Source: Colius striatus
Lineage: Eukaryota; Chordata; Aves; Coliiformes; Coliidae
Reading direction: 5' to 3'
Length of the DNA: 64,000 bases
Assembly (NCBI RefSeq): GCF_028858725.1
Contig: NC_084761.1
Coordinates: 19,808,501-19,872,500 of the forward strand
Numbering within the stretch: position 1 is the first letter of the stretch; each line of letters begins with the position of its first letter. Position numbers and translations under genes: made by a program. The notes beneath the pieces were generated by a model. That model saw only the letters and a list, made by a program, of their open reading frames with translations. It searched no databases and was not told the DNA's origin. This document shows, one piece after another, positions 26,201 to 36,700 of this stretch.

Positions 26201-29200
26201 CGGTAAGAGGTGCTTATTGCTGAGCCTACAAAAGGCATTGGAATGCTGGCACCAGAGTATGCACTTACAGAGCCTAGGGGCCATGTCTTAATATGCCTTG
26301 CTGTACCTTGCTATAACTTTCCTTAGTATTTGCAGTGGTGCGAGAGAGGTATTGGCTAAATTTAGCACTTGAAGAGCTCCTTCACAGGTGGTAACAGAGC
26401 TCATGGGAATTATCCTAAGTAAGTCTTTAAAACTGAAAGGGAAGTTACTATTTTTCCATGGCAGGGGTATTTGTTGGGAAGCCATAATGTAAAAACTTGT
26501 CCTTATTCTGTCCCGTTTTGCTCTCCTCTACTACTCTATCCTTCCACCTCGCCCCTGCTTCCAGCTGATTACCAACTGCTACTATCTTTTTCAGGCAATA
26601 TGCGAGTGCTTGTGTAGAACATCTGAACAGGATTAAGACACATAGCTTCTGTTCATGTTCTTGAAAAGCTTTTATCATAAATAAGAGCGACTAAGACCTG
26701 ACAGGGCATTTGTTGCCCTAAGCCCTAGTTTGGTTTTGCTCTGTTCTGCTCCACCCAAGAGGTATCTGCCTTTCATCCCTGACAGTAATCATCTCCGGGC
26801 ATAAGACAGGAAAGCGTCTTTAACTGGAAGGAGACAGATCCAGAAGAGGCAGATGGGGTATGAAAGCAATGCAGACAGGTATCAACGGGAGCCACACTAA
26901 CTCTATGCCTATGGAAATTACATTTGAAAGTTTCATTTGCAACTCTTTCTACTTGTATTTTCCGTGTGTACCTTTAATCATTTCTGAACATAAATCACAC
27001 TGCTTAGAGATGTGAGGACAAAGGATACAAGAGGAAGAAAAGTCTTGTGGCTAAAACTTGGGACAGCTACCAGGTTCAGATCTTGTTCTACCACCACCAA
27101 TTCCCTTTAAAATCCCAGTAGTGAAATAAAGAGTGGAATGCAGATCTGACAGCACATCACATGATCTGGATTGTTCCTGAGCCTCTAAGATCCTACACTG
27201 ACAGGAGCTGTAGATGTTCTTATAGAGACATTTTAAAATATATTCATTGCTTTAGACACCTACAAGTCATTTCTGCTTCCACCTTTTTTTCACTATTCAT
27301 CTGCACGGCAAAAAGAACAGAACTGATGCTAAAGCATATACTTCTGGAAAACCAGCAGGCCCCAAGCACCATCCATGAACTAAGTCAGTCTGTAAGCAAC
27401 TGCTGTGTGATAACCAAACACAAAGTCATTGCTATCTGTGTCAGGAAAATCCCACTCAAAGGAGGAAGCAATTTTCCACAGTCTGGACCAAAGAGTCACT
27501 AGGCAAGAACTTCAAGGCAGTCATAAGTAACGACAGTGTTATCTGACCTACTGTGCACGGAATGAGGGTATGACATCTAGGTTAACACATGTTGGAAATG
27601 CTGGATTAGATCAGACTCTCAGATTGTTTAGCTTTGGGGGTTTTTTTTGTCCCTAAATGCAAAGAGAATCGGATGCATTATTTCAGTCAAAAAAGCTGAG
27701 CTGAGAAGTGTTTTGTTTGGGTTATTTTTACTGAATTAGATACAAAAATATATATATTTCTGACACAAAAATATATGAAAATTTGTTCTTTCTCAAGAAG
27801 AACTGCTATTCTTCCTACTAGGAAAATCCAGTTTGAAAGCATTTCTTAACCTTGGACTTAAGATGTCCCACCTCACAGGTTTCCTTTGGCTGAGAAAAGC
27901 ACAAGTCCTGCTTCCTTGGCTCTGGGCCTAGGTCCACACAAAGCAAACAATAGCTGTTTCCCTCTGACATTCACAGGCATACCTGTCTCAACCAAGCAAA
28001 CTCACGAGTCATAGGCAAAGCCAGACCTGCAGCAAATGAGGATTACTCGCTCAAGGAAGGTGTAACCAGCAGAGGAACGAAAGGTATGTACAGCTTTGTT
28101 CACAAAATGAGAAGGAATCAAGGTTTGCTTATTAAAGGCTGCCTGACCCTTCTGTCCACTCTCTGATCTATCTCATGTGATCAGATTCCAACACTGACAC
28201 TGACAACTGGCTCTCACTCCTCAAGGAAGCTCGCTCACTGCATGCAGCTGTCACAAAGAACACGAAGCCATGGCTTCCTATCAAAGGGAACACCTCAAGA
28301 GCCAAGTGATTGCAGGATTGTTCACTGAAGCGAGACATACCGCTAGCGCATCAAGGAAACCTCTTCAAAGAGAGACAAGCATTTGTCCCACATAACAACC
28401 TTCCCCTTAGATATATTTACTCAAGTACTTCACTCAAGTATCTGCAGTGCTAACAGGCTAGGTAAGTATATTGATATAAAAACCACCCAAAGTTATTTTC
28501 AGAATGCAAAACTTATACCAGTTACTGGAAATGGCATCTAACAACTCAAAGGTGGATTTAGGCAAACCGCTGCACAACATCTACCTGTGGCTGCTGCCAG
28601 TAAAAACAACTTCAGTCATCAATGTATATCTGAGCTTACTGAGGAAAACATCCTAAATTCCACCTTTTTGATGATACAGAGAACTTGACAGCAGGCCACG
28701 ACTCAAAAGAAACACCTGCTACTGCTCTGAGGGAAAAGTGGCATACTGGCAGGAAGGTGGGAGAAGTCCAGAAGTAGACAGGAAGCTACTCTGACCATAG
28801 ACAACTGCAAAATACTCAAAAGCTCCATGAATACACAGCTAAGAAAAACATCATGAGGCTGTTGTTTTGGGTTTTTTTTCCTACAAAATGCAATAATTAT
28901 GGAGAACAAAACATTTGGAGAAGAAGAAGGAATTGTGCAAGCAGACATCATCCTCACATTACCAGAATTCTTGGACAATGATCCAGATATTGAAAATATC
29001 TTGCAAAATCAACCATCTGTGCAGAAAATTGTGCAAGAAAATCAGGCTGCTCTTCCAGGTCTCAGCTGAGGCAGCTACCAGTGACAAGGATATAGAAGCT
29101 CTCTTGTCCAAGTAACGTTGCCACCGCAAGGTCAAGAAAGATCTGGAAGTATAATGTACTAAGAAAGTGTGAGACCAGAAACCCAGACATGCTTAGTAGG

Positions 29201-31470
29201 ATTAAGGTACATCCATGGTGAGGGGAGCAGGTTAAAGTCAGATGATGTGTATAGCCTGAAGAGCAGATCTGGCTGTGCAGGATCAAAATAAAAATTATCT
29301 TGGGCCTTGCCCTGCAGCAGATCAGATTTGCTTGTCGCACAAGTAGAGCATCCCTGGACAGCAAGAGACTTCCAGAGATATAGTTCCACCCGTTAGTTGC
29401 TTTTGGGTTTTTTTAAGCAAACAACCCACCAGACACCGTAGGCCTCGATGGTGCCTGTGCAGGCAGTTTACATTAGGAAGCTGGCAACAAGACGTTATTA
29501 GTCAGGGATATAGTTCAAGTAGGAAAAAGAAATAGAAATTCCTGCTTGCTAGAAGTTGTAATTGATGAAAAACATAATTCAGAGATTTTTTAAAAAAATG
29601 CAAACCCTACATCAGTTGTGAATGCACAATTAGCTATGTCATTCCTCAACAGGGAGATCTGCCCTCAATTCTCTGCATGAAAGGTCTCCAAAAGGAATTC
29701 CCTCAGCAAACATAGAAAACAGTTGATGGTACTCAGCAAGCCATCACAGGGAACATGGGAAGTTCCCTGTCTAGCACAAGACAGCAGTCATCTCTTGGGC
29801 ACAGAAAAGCTCTGCTAAGAAGCACTATAGCAATGCTGGATGTGACTGAATCACAGTAAAAGTCTTATAAACAAAGATGTCGGTGGTTGCCCTACCTCTC
29901 AGAAAATCTGGCTGTAACCTAAGTCCTTAGAGAGGAAGAAGTCTTCCATGAAGCCTGCCCTCATCTAAGGAGACCAAACAAGGATTTTCCTTCCTCATTA
30001 TTGATCAAAGTTCAAATCCAATCCAGGACACCACTAGCTGATGCTCAGCTTTTCCATAGTCCAATCTGCCAGAAACAGTTCCGCTGGGCCTCTTCAGGTC
30101 CTAACTGCTTATTTTTTCAAAATATCCTCCAGCCAACTCAGTAATCAGTGTATGAAAAATATATAACACACAGAACTTAAAAGTTACACTAGTAGCTTCT
30201 GTTAGTCTTTCAAATTGAGGAGAGAAGAAGGAAAACAGTTTAGTTTCCTGTGCTAGCATTGGTTTAGCCATCAAGTAGAAAACCTAATATTTACTTTAGA
30301 AAGAAGACTGGAGATAAAAGAGTCTCATGGCTTTCAAATGGGAGTTTTAATCCATCCCCTGTCTCACTATGCTATGGCTTGCTTACCACTGAGATTGAGC
30401 TTGTTTACTCCAAAGCAAAAAGCTTGGCATGACCGACAGAAACAGTTTTTCTTGCCAGAGCTCTAATAGCAAATGTCTGTGGAAAAGCCTCTTGGAGAAG
30501 TACTGTTTACCTTGCTGATGAAGCAAGTTCCCTGGAATGAAGCCTTGCAATCTTCCCAAGCAATGTTGCAATACACTTACCTGTACCTCAGCTACATAAC
30601 CATACGGGCTGCTCTCAGTCTGAGAACTGCTTGGCTAACTCAGGAGGCCAAGGCAAATGCATCTCAGCTACTTCACACAGGCCTACGCTCTGCTCTTAAA
30701 CTGGGTCAGCAGTTTGGGTGCTAACTGAAAACAGTTGTTCCTCTTCCTCCTCCCTTCAAGCTAACCTCCAGCCACCAGCACCTCTTGAAGATGCTTTTGA
30801 GAAAAGAACCTCAAAACAAGGTTCTCAATTTCCCCAACATCCATTTTTCCAGGCAATGCTGAACTTGGACCTCAGCCCACTACTAGAAGTGTCTAGAGGG
30901 AACATCAGCATCCAGTTGGACCTGTAACTACCTAAGGAGGAAAAGAAATTCAACATGGACTGTGGGGGCCTAGGCTCCCTTTCTGTTTAAGAAGTCCCAA
31001 GCTTGAGGCTATTTTGCTTTTCCTCATTTATTTAAGATTGAATTTCATTTAAGATCAAGTTTCAACCCACTGTCCAAACTCTCTGTGCCCATAGAGATGA
31101 AAGGTTCTTTCCTCTCCCCTATCCCCATCTCGAGTTCAGTGCAGAGTGCTAGTCATTGACTCAAAAACCATTTGAGACCTCACTTTCAACAAGGTGCCTC
31201 ACTTAGTCCCTCCCTAATCCAGTAACTAAAATTAGACTCCTTTGTAGTTGAACTAAATAGACTTCCTATTGAAATAGATACTTGGAGTGGCATATTTTGT
31301 TTACAAACAACTTGCACTCCTGTGGGAACACCAAGCTCGTATTTCACACATGACTGTAGTTCTTCACAGCCATACTTTGTGCTCATGTTGAAATCCCTGC
31401 TTTAAAGAGAATCCAAGCTCTAATTTCAAGTGTTTACATGTACTCCCAAAAGCAAAAAAAAAATCTTCCC
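20226..31470. other. Intergenic, exon-like open segments of unknown meaning
   Basis: No gene is recognised. Plus-strand stretches at 25726-25868, 26065-26202, 27977-28083 and 28899-29069 are open, flanked by fair splice signals or ATG/stop, and have protein-like composition. They could be exons of a minor or lost gene, or chance. They cannot all be joined in one convincing frame. Confidence 0.4.
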
Positions 31471-31491
31471 ATGATTAGGTTATGTAAAAAG

Positions 31492-31497
31492 TTTAAT
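31492..31497 (-). terminator. AREG: Polyadenylation signal ATTAAA, probable AREG 3' end
   Basis: A minus-strand ATTAAA directly follows the AU-rich cluster. Cleavage would be expected near 31470-31480. A second minus-strand candidate, AATAAA, lies at 31032-31027 and could give a longer transcript. Confidence 0.5.
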
Positions 31498-31504
31498 TAT
31501 AAAA

Positions 31505-31552
31505 TAAATAAGTTTGTTATGGAAACATTAAATATTAAATACAGTAATAAAT
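31505..31552 (-). promoter_or_regulatory. AREG: AU-rich element in AREG 3' UTR
   Basis: On the minus strand four ATTTA pentamers lie in 48 bases (31552-31548, 31540-31536, 31533-31529, 31509-31505), just upstream of the ATTAAA signal. Clustered pentamers of this kind act as mRNA-instability elements in short-lived growth-factor and cytokine transcripts. The motif count is direct; the function is inferred. Confidence 0.6.
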
Positions 31553-33674
31553 ATTTACACATTTACAGATATGACTTGACAAGTAATGGTGTTTCTCTGC
31601 TACCAGAAGAATTCTGTTCTGTTTATACAGAACATAGTCACTCTTCCAAGAAGAAACTGAACTCAAATAATACTCAGTGCTCAAGACTGCACAGACAGTT
31701 CAAGAAACAAAGGACACCTGGGTGAGTAAAGTTTGAGGTAAGTCGAGTTCTTCACACCAGAAGGTAGAACATAAGAGAGACGACTGCTTGCAGAGTGTCA
31801 GTGCATGAATTCAATTCCTCAAAGGAAGAGGCTCTTGGTCAACTTCAACTGACTGAATCTGATATGAAGCATTTTACACTTTTAAATGCTGCTTAAAGCA
31901 GCATCAAGTATCTGGGTAACAGAAGTAGCTTTGTGTTTTAACAGATGGGTCCAGGCTTATCAGCTTGTCTGAGGCATGGATCTTCTCCTTCAGATACAGG
32001 ACTTGAGATATCACATTTACTGTCTCAGCATCCTGAGGAGACTAATTTTCACTCAGGGTAGCATGCACACAAATGGATAGCTCCACTCACACAACGAGTC
32101 CTACTGAATTCAGAGGGATTACTTTCCACACATACAGTAACAGAGCCCAGGTGTGGCTGACAAAGATCTGTCACCAACGCCCTGCAAGTCAGAACTAGAG
32201 ATGAAGCTCTTTGAAGCTGATATCAACAGGGAGCACAGTGACAGCAGAATCAGGTTTTTCATCCACTGAGGTCTAGGGAGATAAGCCATCCAGTGCTCTT
32301 CCCTTTTTCACTTTAGGGGAGGGAAGGGAATTTTCTCCATCCATTCCTGAAAACTGCAACAAGCTCTCTCCATTACAGTTAGAGCTGTCAAAGCAGACTT
32401 GCTAACAGAAGAAAGTCCATCCACACAACAGTAGAGGCTGGAACTCCAGCACTGACAGAGAGGGCTCAGTAGCAGTTGTCTCCAGCAGGTCTTGATAGCA
32501 GGTCTTCTACCCCATGGCAGCAGCTCCTTCCACATCCTTGTGCCAAGATATAGTGGTAACTGTCCTCCCCAGAAAGCAATTCAGCAGCAGGTGGCACGTT
32601 GACATCTCCTTGCAGTAGCCTCTGTTTTGATGAATCAGGGCTTAGGGGCAACAGCTCCAGCCCACAGTGTTCAGGTGGATGTGTAAGGCAGGCAGAGGTA
32701 CCCTGCAGCTTGGCAGTGGCCACATCAAAACTGTTCTGTAAGGGGCAGACCAGGCACATTAATCAACACCAAAGACAAGCACTCTGTGCTAGAACCAGGT
32801 CAAATCAACACCCAAGTCAAGTGGGTTAAGGATGTGCACACACATAAGGACATTCTGCTAGATACTCTTCAGCTTCAAGCAAGCTTTGAGCAAAGCACTC
32901 CAGTTGTCACTGGAAAAAGCTGGACAAGGTCTGTAGCTGACATGTGGAAGAGTAAAACCTGAGTCCTGACAGAACTTCTCATGACTATCCTTTATGACTT
33001 CCTCCTTCAGCTTGCAGTATAACTCCTATGCAATATGGATGCTTGAGTCTGCTGTTAGGTATACTTTTTCTCAGAAGTGACCAACTCACTTGCTCATTAA
33101 AATCCAATAGACTTCTCTCAGCAGTGATACAGCTAGGCCAAGGAGCTTAACACTCAGTTTCCGTAACAATATGAACCTTGACCAAAAGGCTATCTATAGT
33201 GCTCACAGAACTGCGAGCTTTGTCTTGGGTCTACAGCCTCAAAGCACCAGAAACTTCCTGATGTGTTGCAGAATAGGCAAGAAAATGCTCAGTACTTTCC
33301 TCACGAAAGGTGATGATTCACTTGGCTGCTGCACCATCTTCCATGATGGAAGTCTCCTGTGGTTTCCTGCACTAAACCTGCCTCTGCCCCAGACACTGGG
33401 ACTTTTCCCTTAAGTCCACTTATCTCTGTACAGATTCCTATCCTCACTTGTTCTTTAAGACAGCAGCCAGAAAGTTAGAGCTGTTGAAGTACCTGCAAAA
33501 CTTAGGAGTTTTAGGAAACTGGAAAACCAAGCCAGTCATTCACATGTAACAGGTGTTTTGAGGCACTTGTAACGCTAAATTGTGCTTTTAACACATGCAC
33601 GTATTTCTCCTACAGAAAATTCCAGCCTGAAAAAAGGTGTTTCAAGTCAGCTTTCATACCTGTTTCTTCCTCAT

Positions 33675-33762
33675 TTACACACCAACATGGCCATTTCTGT
33701 TTTCTTGTCGAAGTTTCTTCCTTTCTTCTTTCTCCTCATACTGGGGACACTTTTTCCTGACT
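33675..33762 (-). other. AREG: AREG coding exon 5 (cytoplasmic tail)
   Basis: Acceptor TTCCACAG, then 88 coding bases for residues 191-218, ending TAA at 33675-33677. The tail contains EEKEERKKLRQEN, nearly identical to the mammalian amphiregulin tail, which is what identified this small exon. A donor-like CAG/GTATGA follows 15 bases after the stop, at 33660/33659, so the 3' UTR is probably split by an intron. Confidence 0.93.
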
Positions 33763-36700
33763 CTGTGGAATTACACCATGTTAGAGGTCACTTTGAACTC
33801 CAATGTACATACTGCTGTTACCAGCCACAATATTCTCTACAGCATTTGAACTCATGTCCTTTGAGTCCTCAGGCAACTCCTCAGCAACATGAAGTTTCAA
33901 ACAAGAGAGTTTTCAAACGTTCAGCATAAAGCAGTATCAGACAGTCTACGAGCTTCCAAATTAAGCACTTGGTAGTTTTGCTTCATACAGTCAAGGCTTC
34001 TTGGCTTAAACCAATTAGGTCACAAGACAAAGATGGTTTATCATTGGAACCGAGCAAAACACCAGAAGACTTTCGGGGGGGCAAATTTCCTAGTGGCTTT
34101 ACTGAATCACTACAAAGACCAGACTATCTTCCTCCTCATCACAGCTGAGCCCTATGGACCTGGAAGTATTTCAAGTCCCTGTCCCCTTGATGTGTCCATT
34201 GAACATATCATAAGAAAGCTGTTTACAGATTTGGTCCCATGTTCTCCAGCCTTTTCTAGTAATTGTTCCCAACAGATCATCTAGCTTCTCTGGATGAAGG
34301 TACAGATTAATGAACACCATGCTTCAAGCTTGTGAGTGTTCAGAGCATGGAACAAATGCAACCTTATACCACAGCTTGCTCCAGAGACAATGATGATTTG
34401 CTCTTACAGTGCTACAGAACTGGTTCTCTCTCCTAGAAGCAAGGCATGAGGCAGTGTTCAGAGAACAGTCTCAGCATTCCTCAAGTTCAGAACTAAATAT
34501 GAAGAAACAGTCAAATGACAAACGCACACCTTGTTCCCTGAATTACAGGAAATGGTACAGCACGTACCCAATTCACTTGGTGTACTTCATCAAGATCTAA
34601 AATTAGACTGAACTTTTGAGTTTCACCTAAAACATCCAAAGCCCTGCTGTGGTGGGGCTGCAGTGTCAGAACTACAGGACTGCTCCTGTACTCAGGGAAT
34701 GCTGCAGTCAGGCTTGCCATGCTGACTCTCCAACCTCGGTCCAAACTCCTGCCGAACACATTGGCAAGAAGCAAAGGCACAGGCAGTGTAAGCTCCTGCA
34801 TAGTGCTCTTCAGCAGGTGCAAAGAGTGATATACAGCTTGAAACACATACCCAGAAAAGTCCTTGCAATTTATTCACAACAGGACCCCAGATCCTGATTA
34901 CCCATCACCCTAAACTGACAGCAATTGGTTTGGCTGAAACAGCTGTTCTCTCCATCTTAACAGCAGGCAGTGCAGTATTGGGGATTGATGGCACGTGTTT
35001 CCCCATTTGGTTCCTCACTAGTCTAAGCACTCAAGCCTAGCAGTCTCCATTAATAAATGGACAGTTGGAGCACCATTTCCTTCCCTGCAGCTGCACAGCC
35101 AGTTGTTGGATAATAGCCATGCACGAGGTTGTTACATGATTGCTTGCCACAAGAATTAGGGAAGGCATTGCTATGTCAGCATTAATGTTTCTCCTCCACT
35201 TCCTGCTGATGCTTTGCCATACTGTAACTATCCTGGCTGTGGAAAGAGCAGAAAGGCTCTTGTTTTAAAATATACAGGTCACAGGCTGTCCACAGCCAAC
35301 AGCAAGAGGGTATGCGTATTTGCACAGTCATTTATGAAGTCCTCAGACCTTGCTTCCACCCTCATGACATAACCAAGCTGGGATAAGAACTTAGCCCTTT
35401 TGGATGACTTCTATAGTGGCAATTCAGATGAACTACACACATTTTGGGGCAACTCAACACAAGCCCAAATCATGCTTATGCTAGACAGTTACCAGAGAGT
35501 GTAATACTTACTGCACTATGACAATGATAAGCACAGTAATGAAGCTGATGCTTGAAAGCAGGACAGCTACCACTACCAACACAGTCTTCGAATAGTCTGC
35601 CACATCATTCTTCCTCTGAGTCTTCATGAACTGTTCACCACAGCGCTCACCAAAAAAATCCTGATGACACCTGCAAGTAAACATTAACACAAGTGCTTAT
35701 CAGCTCTGGTGCTGTCTGGAGCCAAGGACACCCACACACATTCAAACCTCACTTAGACATCTTCAGAGTTTCCCATGAATCTCAAGATGCTCACTTCAGA
35801 GCATGTTCATGAAATGCAGTCACTGCTCTAGCACAAGGTTTGTCAGCATTTCAACAAGTCGAGATTAGTTTGGGCGTGATGTTCCAGGAAGACACGCCTT
35901 TTCATTCTTTTGGTTTGAGTTTATGACCAACTGATGAGTTCAGCATCTTGTTATGCATCTCAGATTCCATCATCACTTAATTTACATGGCAGAAAGATTC
36001 TCAGTCAAAATACAGCAGGAGATGGATCTACGCCAAGTTGACAGATTTTTTTTTTCCCGAGCCCTCAAACGCTACCGGCTCATGCCAATCGCATCTAACT
36101 CACAGGTACAAGCAACTTACTTGCAGGTCACCACCTGGAGATGTTCTCTGTATATGCATTCGCCATGGATGCAAAAGTTTTTGTATTCCATTTCACAGGG
36201 AGTCCCTTTCTTTTTGTTTTTCCCTTTGTTTTTCTTCCTTCTTGGTTTGACAGCGTTCTTCTCACCCCCTCTTTTTGCTGGCTTGGGTTTAACCACAGGT
36301 TCAACTGAAACAGGGAGAAGATGACTCAGTCTAGCAATGCTAAAAAGTTGGATTCTGTGAAAACTGAATTACAGAACTTGGTGAGGATAGTCGCTGCAGA
36401 AGAACTTGTCACCAAAAAGCATAGGATGCAAGTGAGCATGCAGCTGGGCACAAAGGTAGCAAGCTTAGAAGCTCATTAAGTGCAACTCTACCACCATCAA
36501 GTCCTGTGCAATGCAGAATAACAGCAGTACAAGCAGATGAGCTGAGAAAACTACCAGAGATGAAGAGCAGCAGAGCTGAAGGACTGGGACTCTTCACGGC
36601 ATAAGATACTTGAGCAAATCTGTACAGGTTTACACAAAGATCTGTAAATAACATTGAGTTCACGCTGAGCCAGACCATCCACTAGTTTTGACTCAGATAC

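Larger units (their letters stand above)
31475..32735 (-). other. AREG: Probable AREG last exon (3' UTR only)
   Basis: A strong acceptor (pyrimidine-rich, ending CCCCTTACAG) sits at 32736. It lies downstream of the donor seen after the AREG stop codon, giving an intron of about 920 bases. In mammals AREG also has a final, wholly non-coding exon. The far end is set by an ATTAAA signal at 31497-31492, preceded by AU-rich sequence. The 97-codon open frame across the start of this exon shows no family resemblance and is taken as chance. Exact ends are inferred. Confidence 0.55.

Noticed and set aside
32466-32759. 97-codon minus-strand frame as a coding exon
   Set aside because: It straddles the acceptor of the probable AREG 3' UTR exon and has no resemblance to the AREG tail, which is fully encoded by the exon at 33762-33675.
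34511-34846. 111-codon minus-strand frame in AREG intron 4
   Set aside because: It lies between exons 4 and 5, which join directly in phase; no homology seen.
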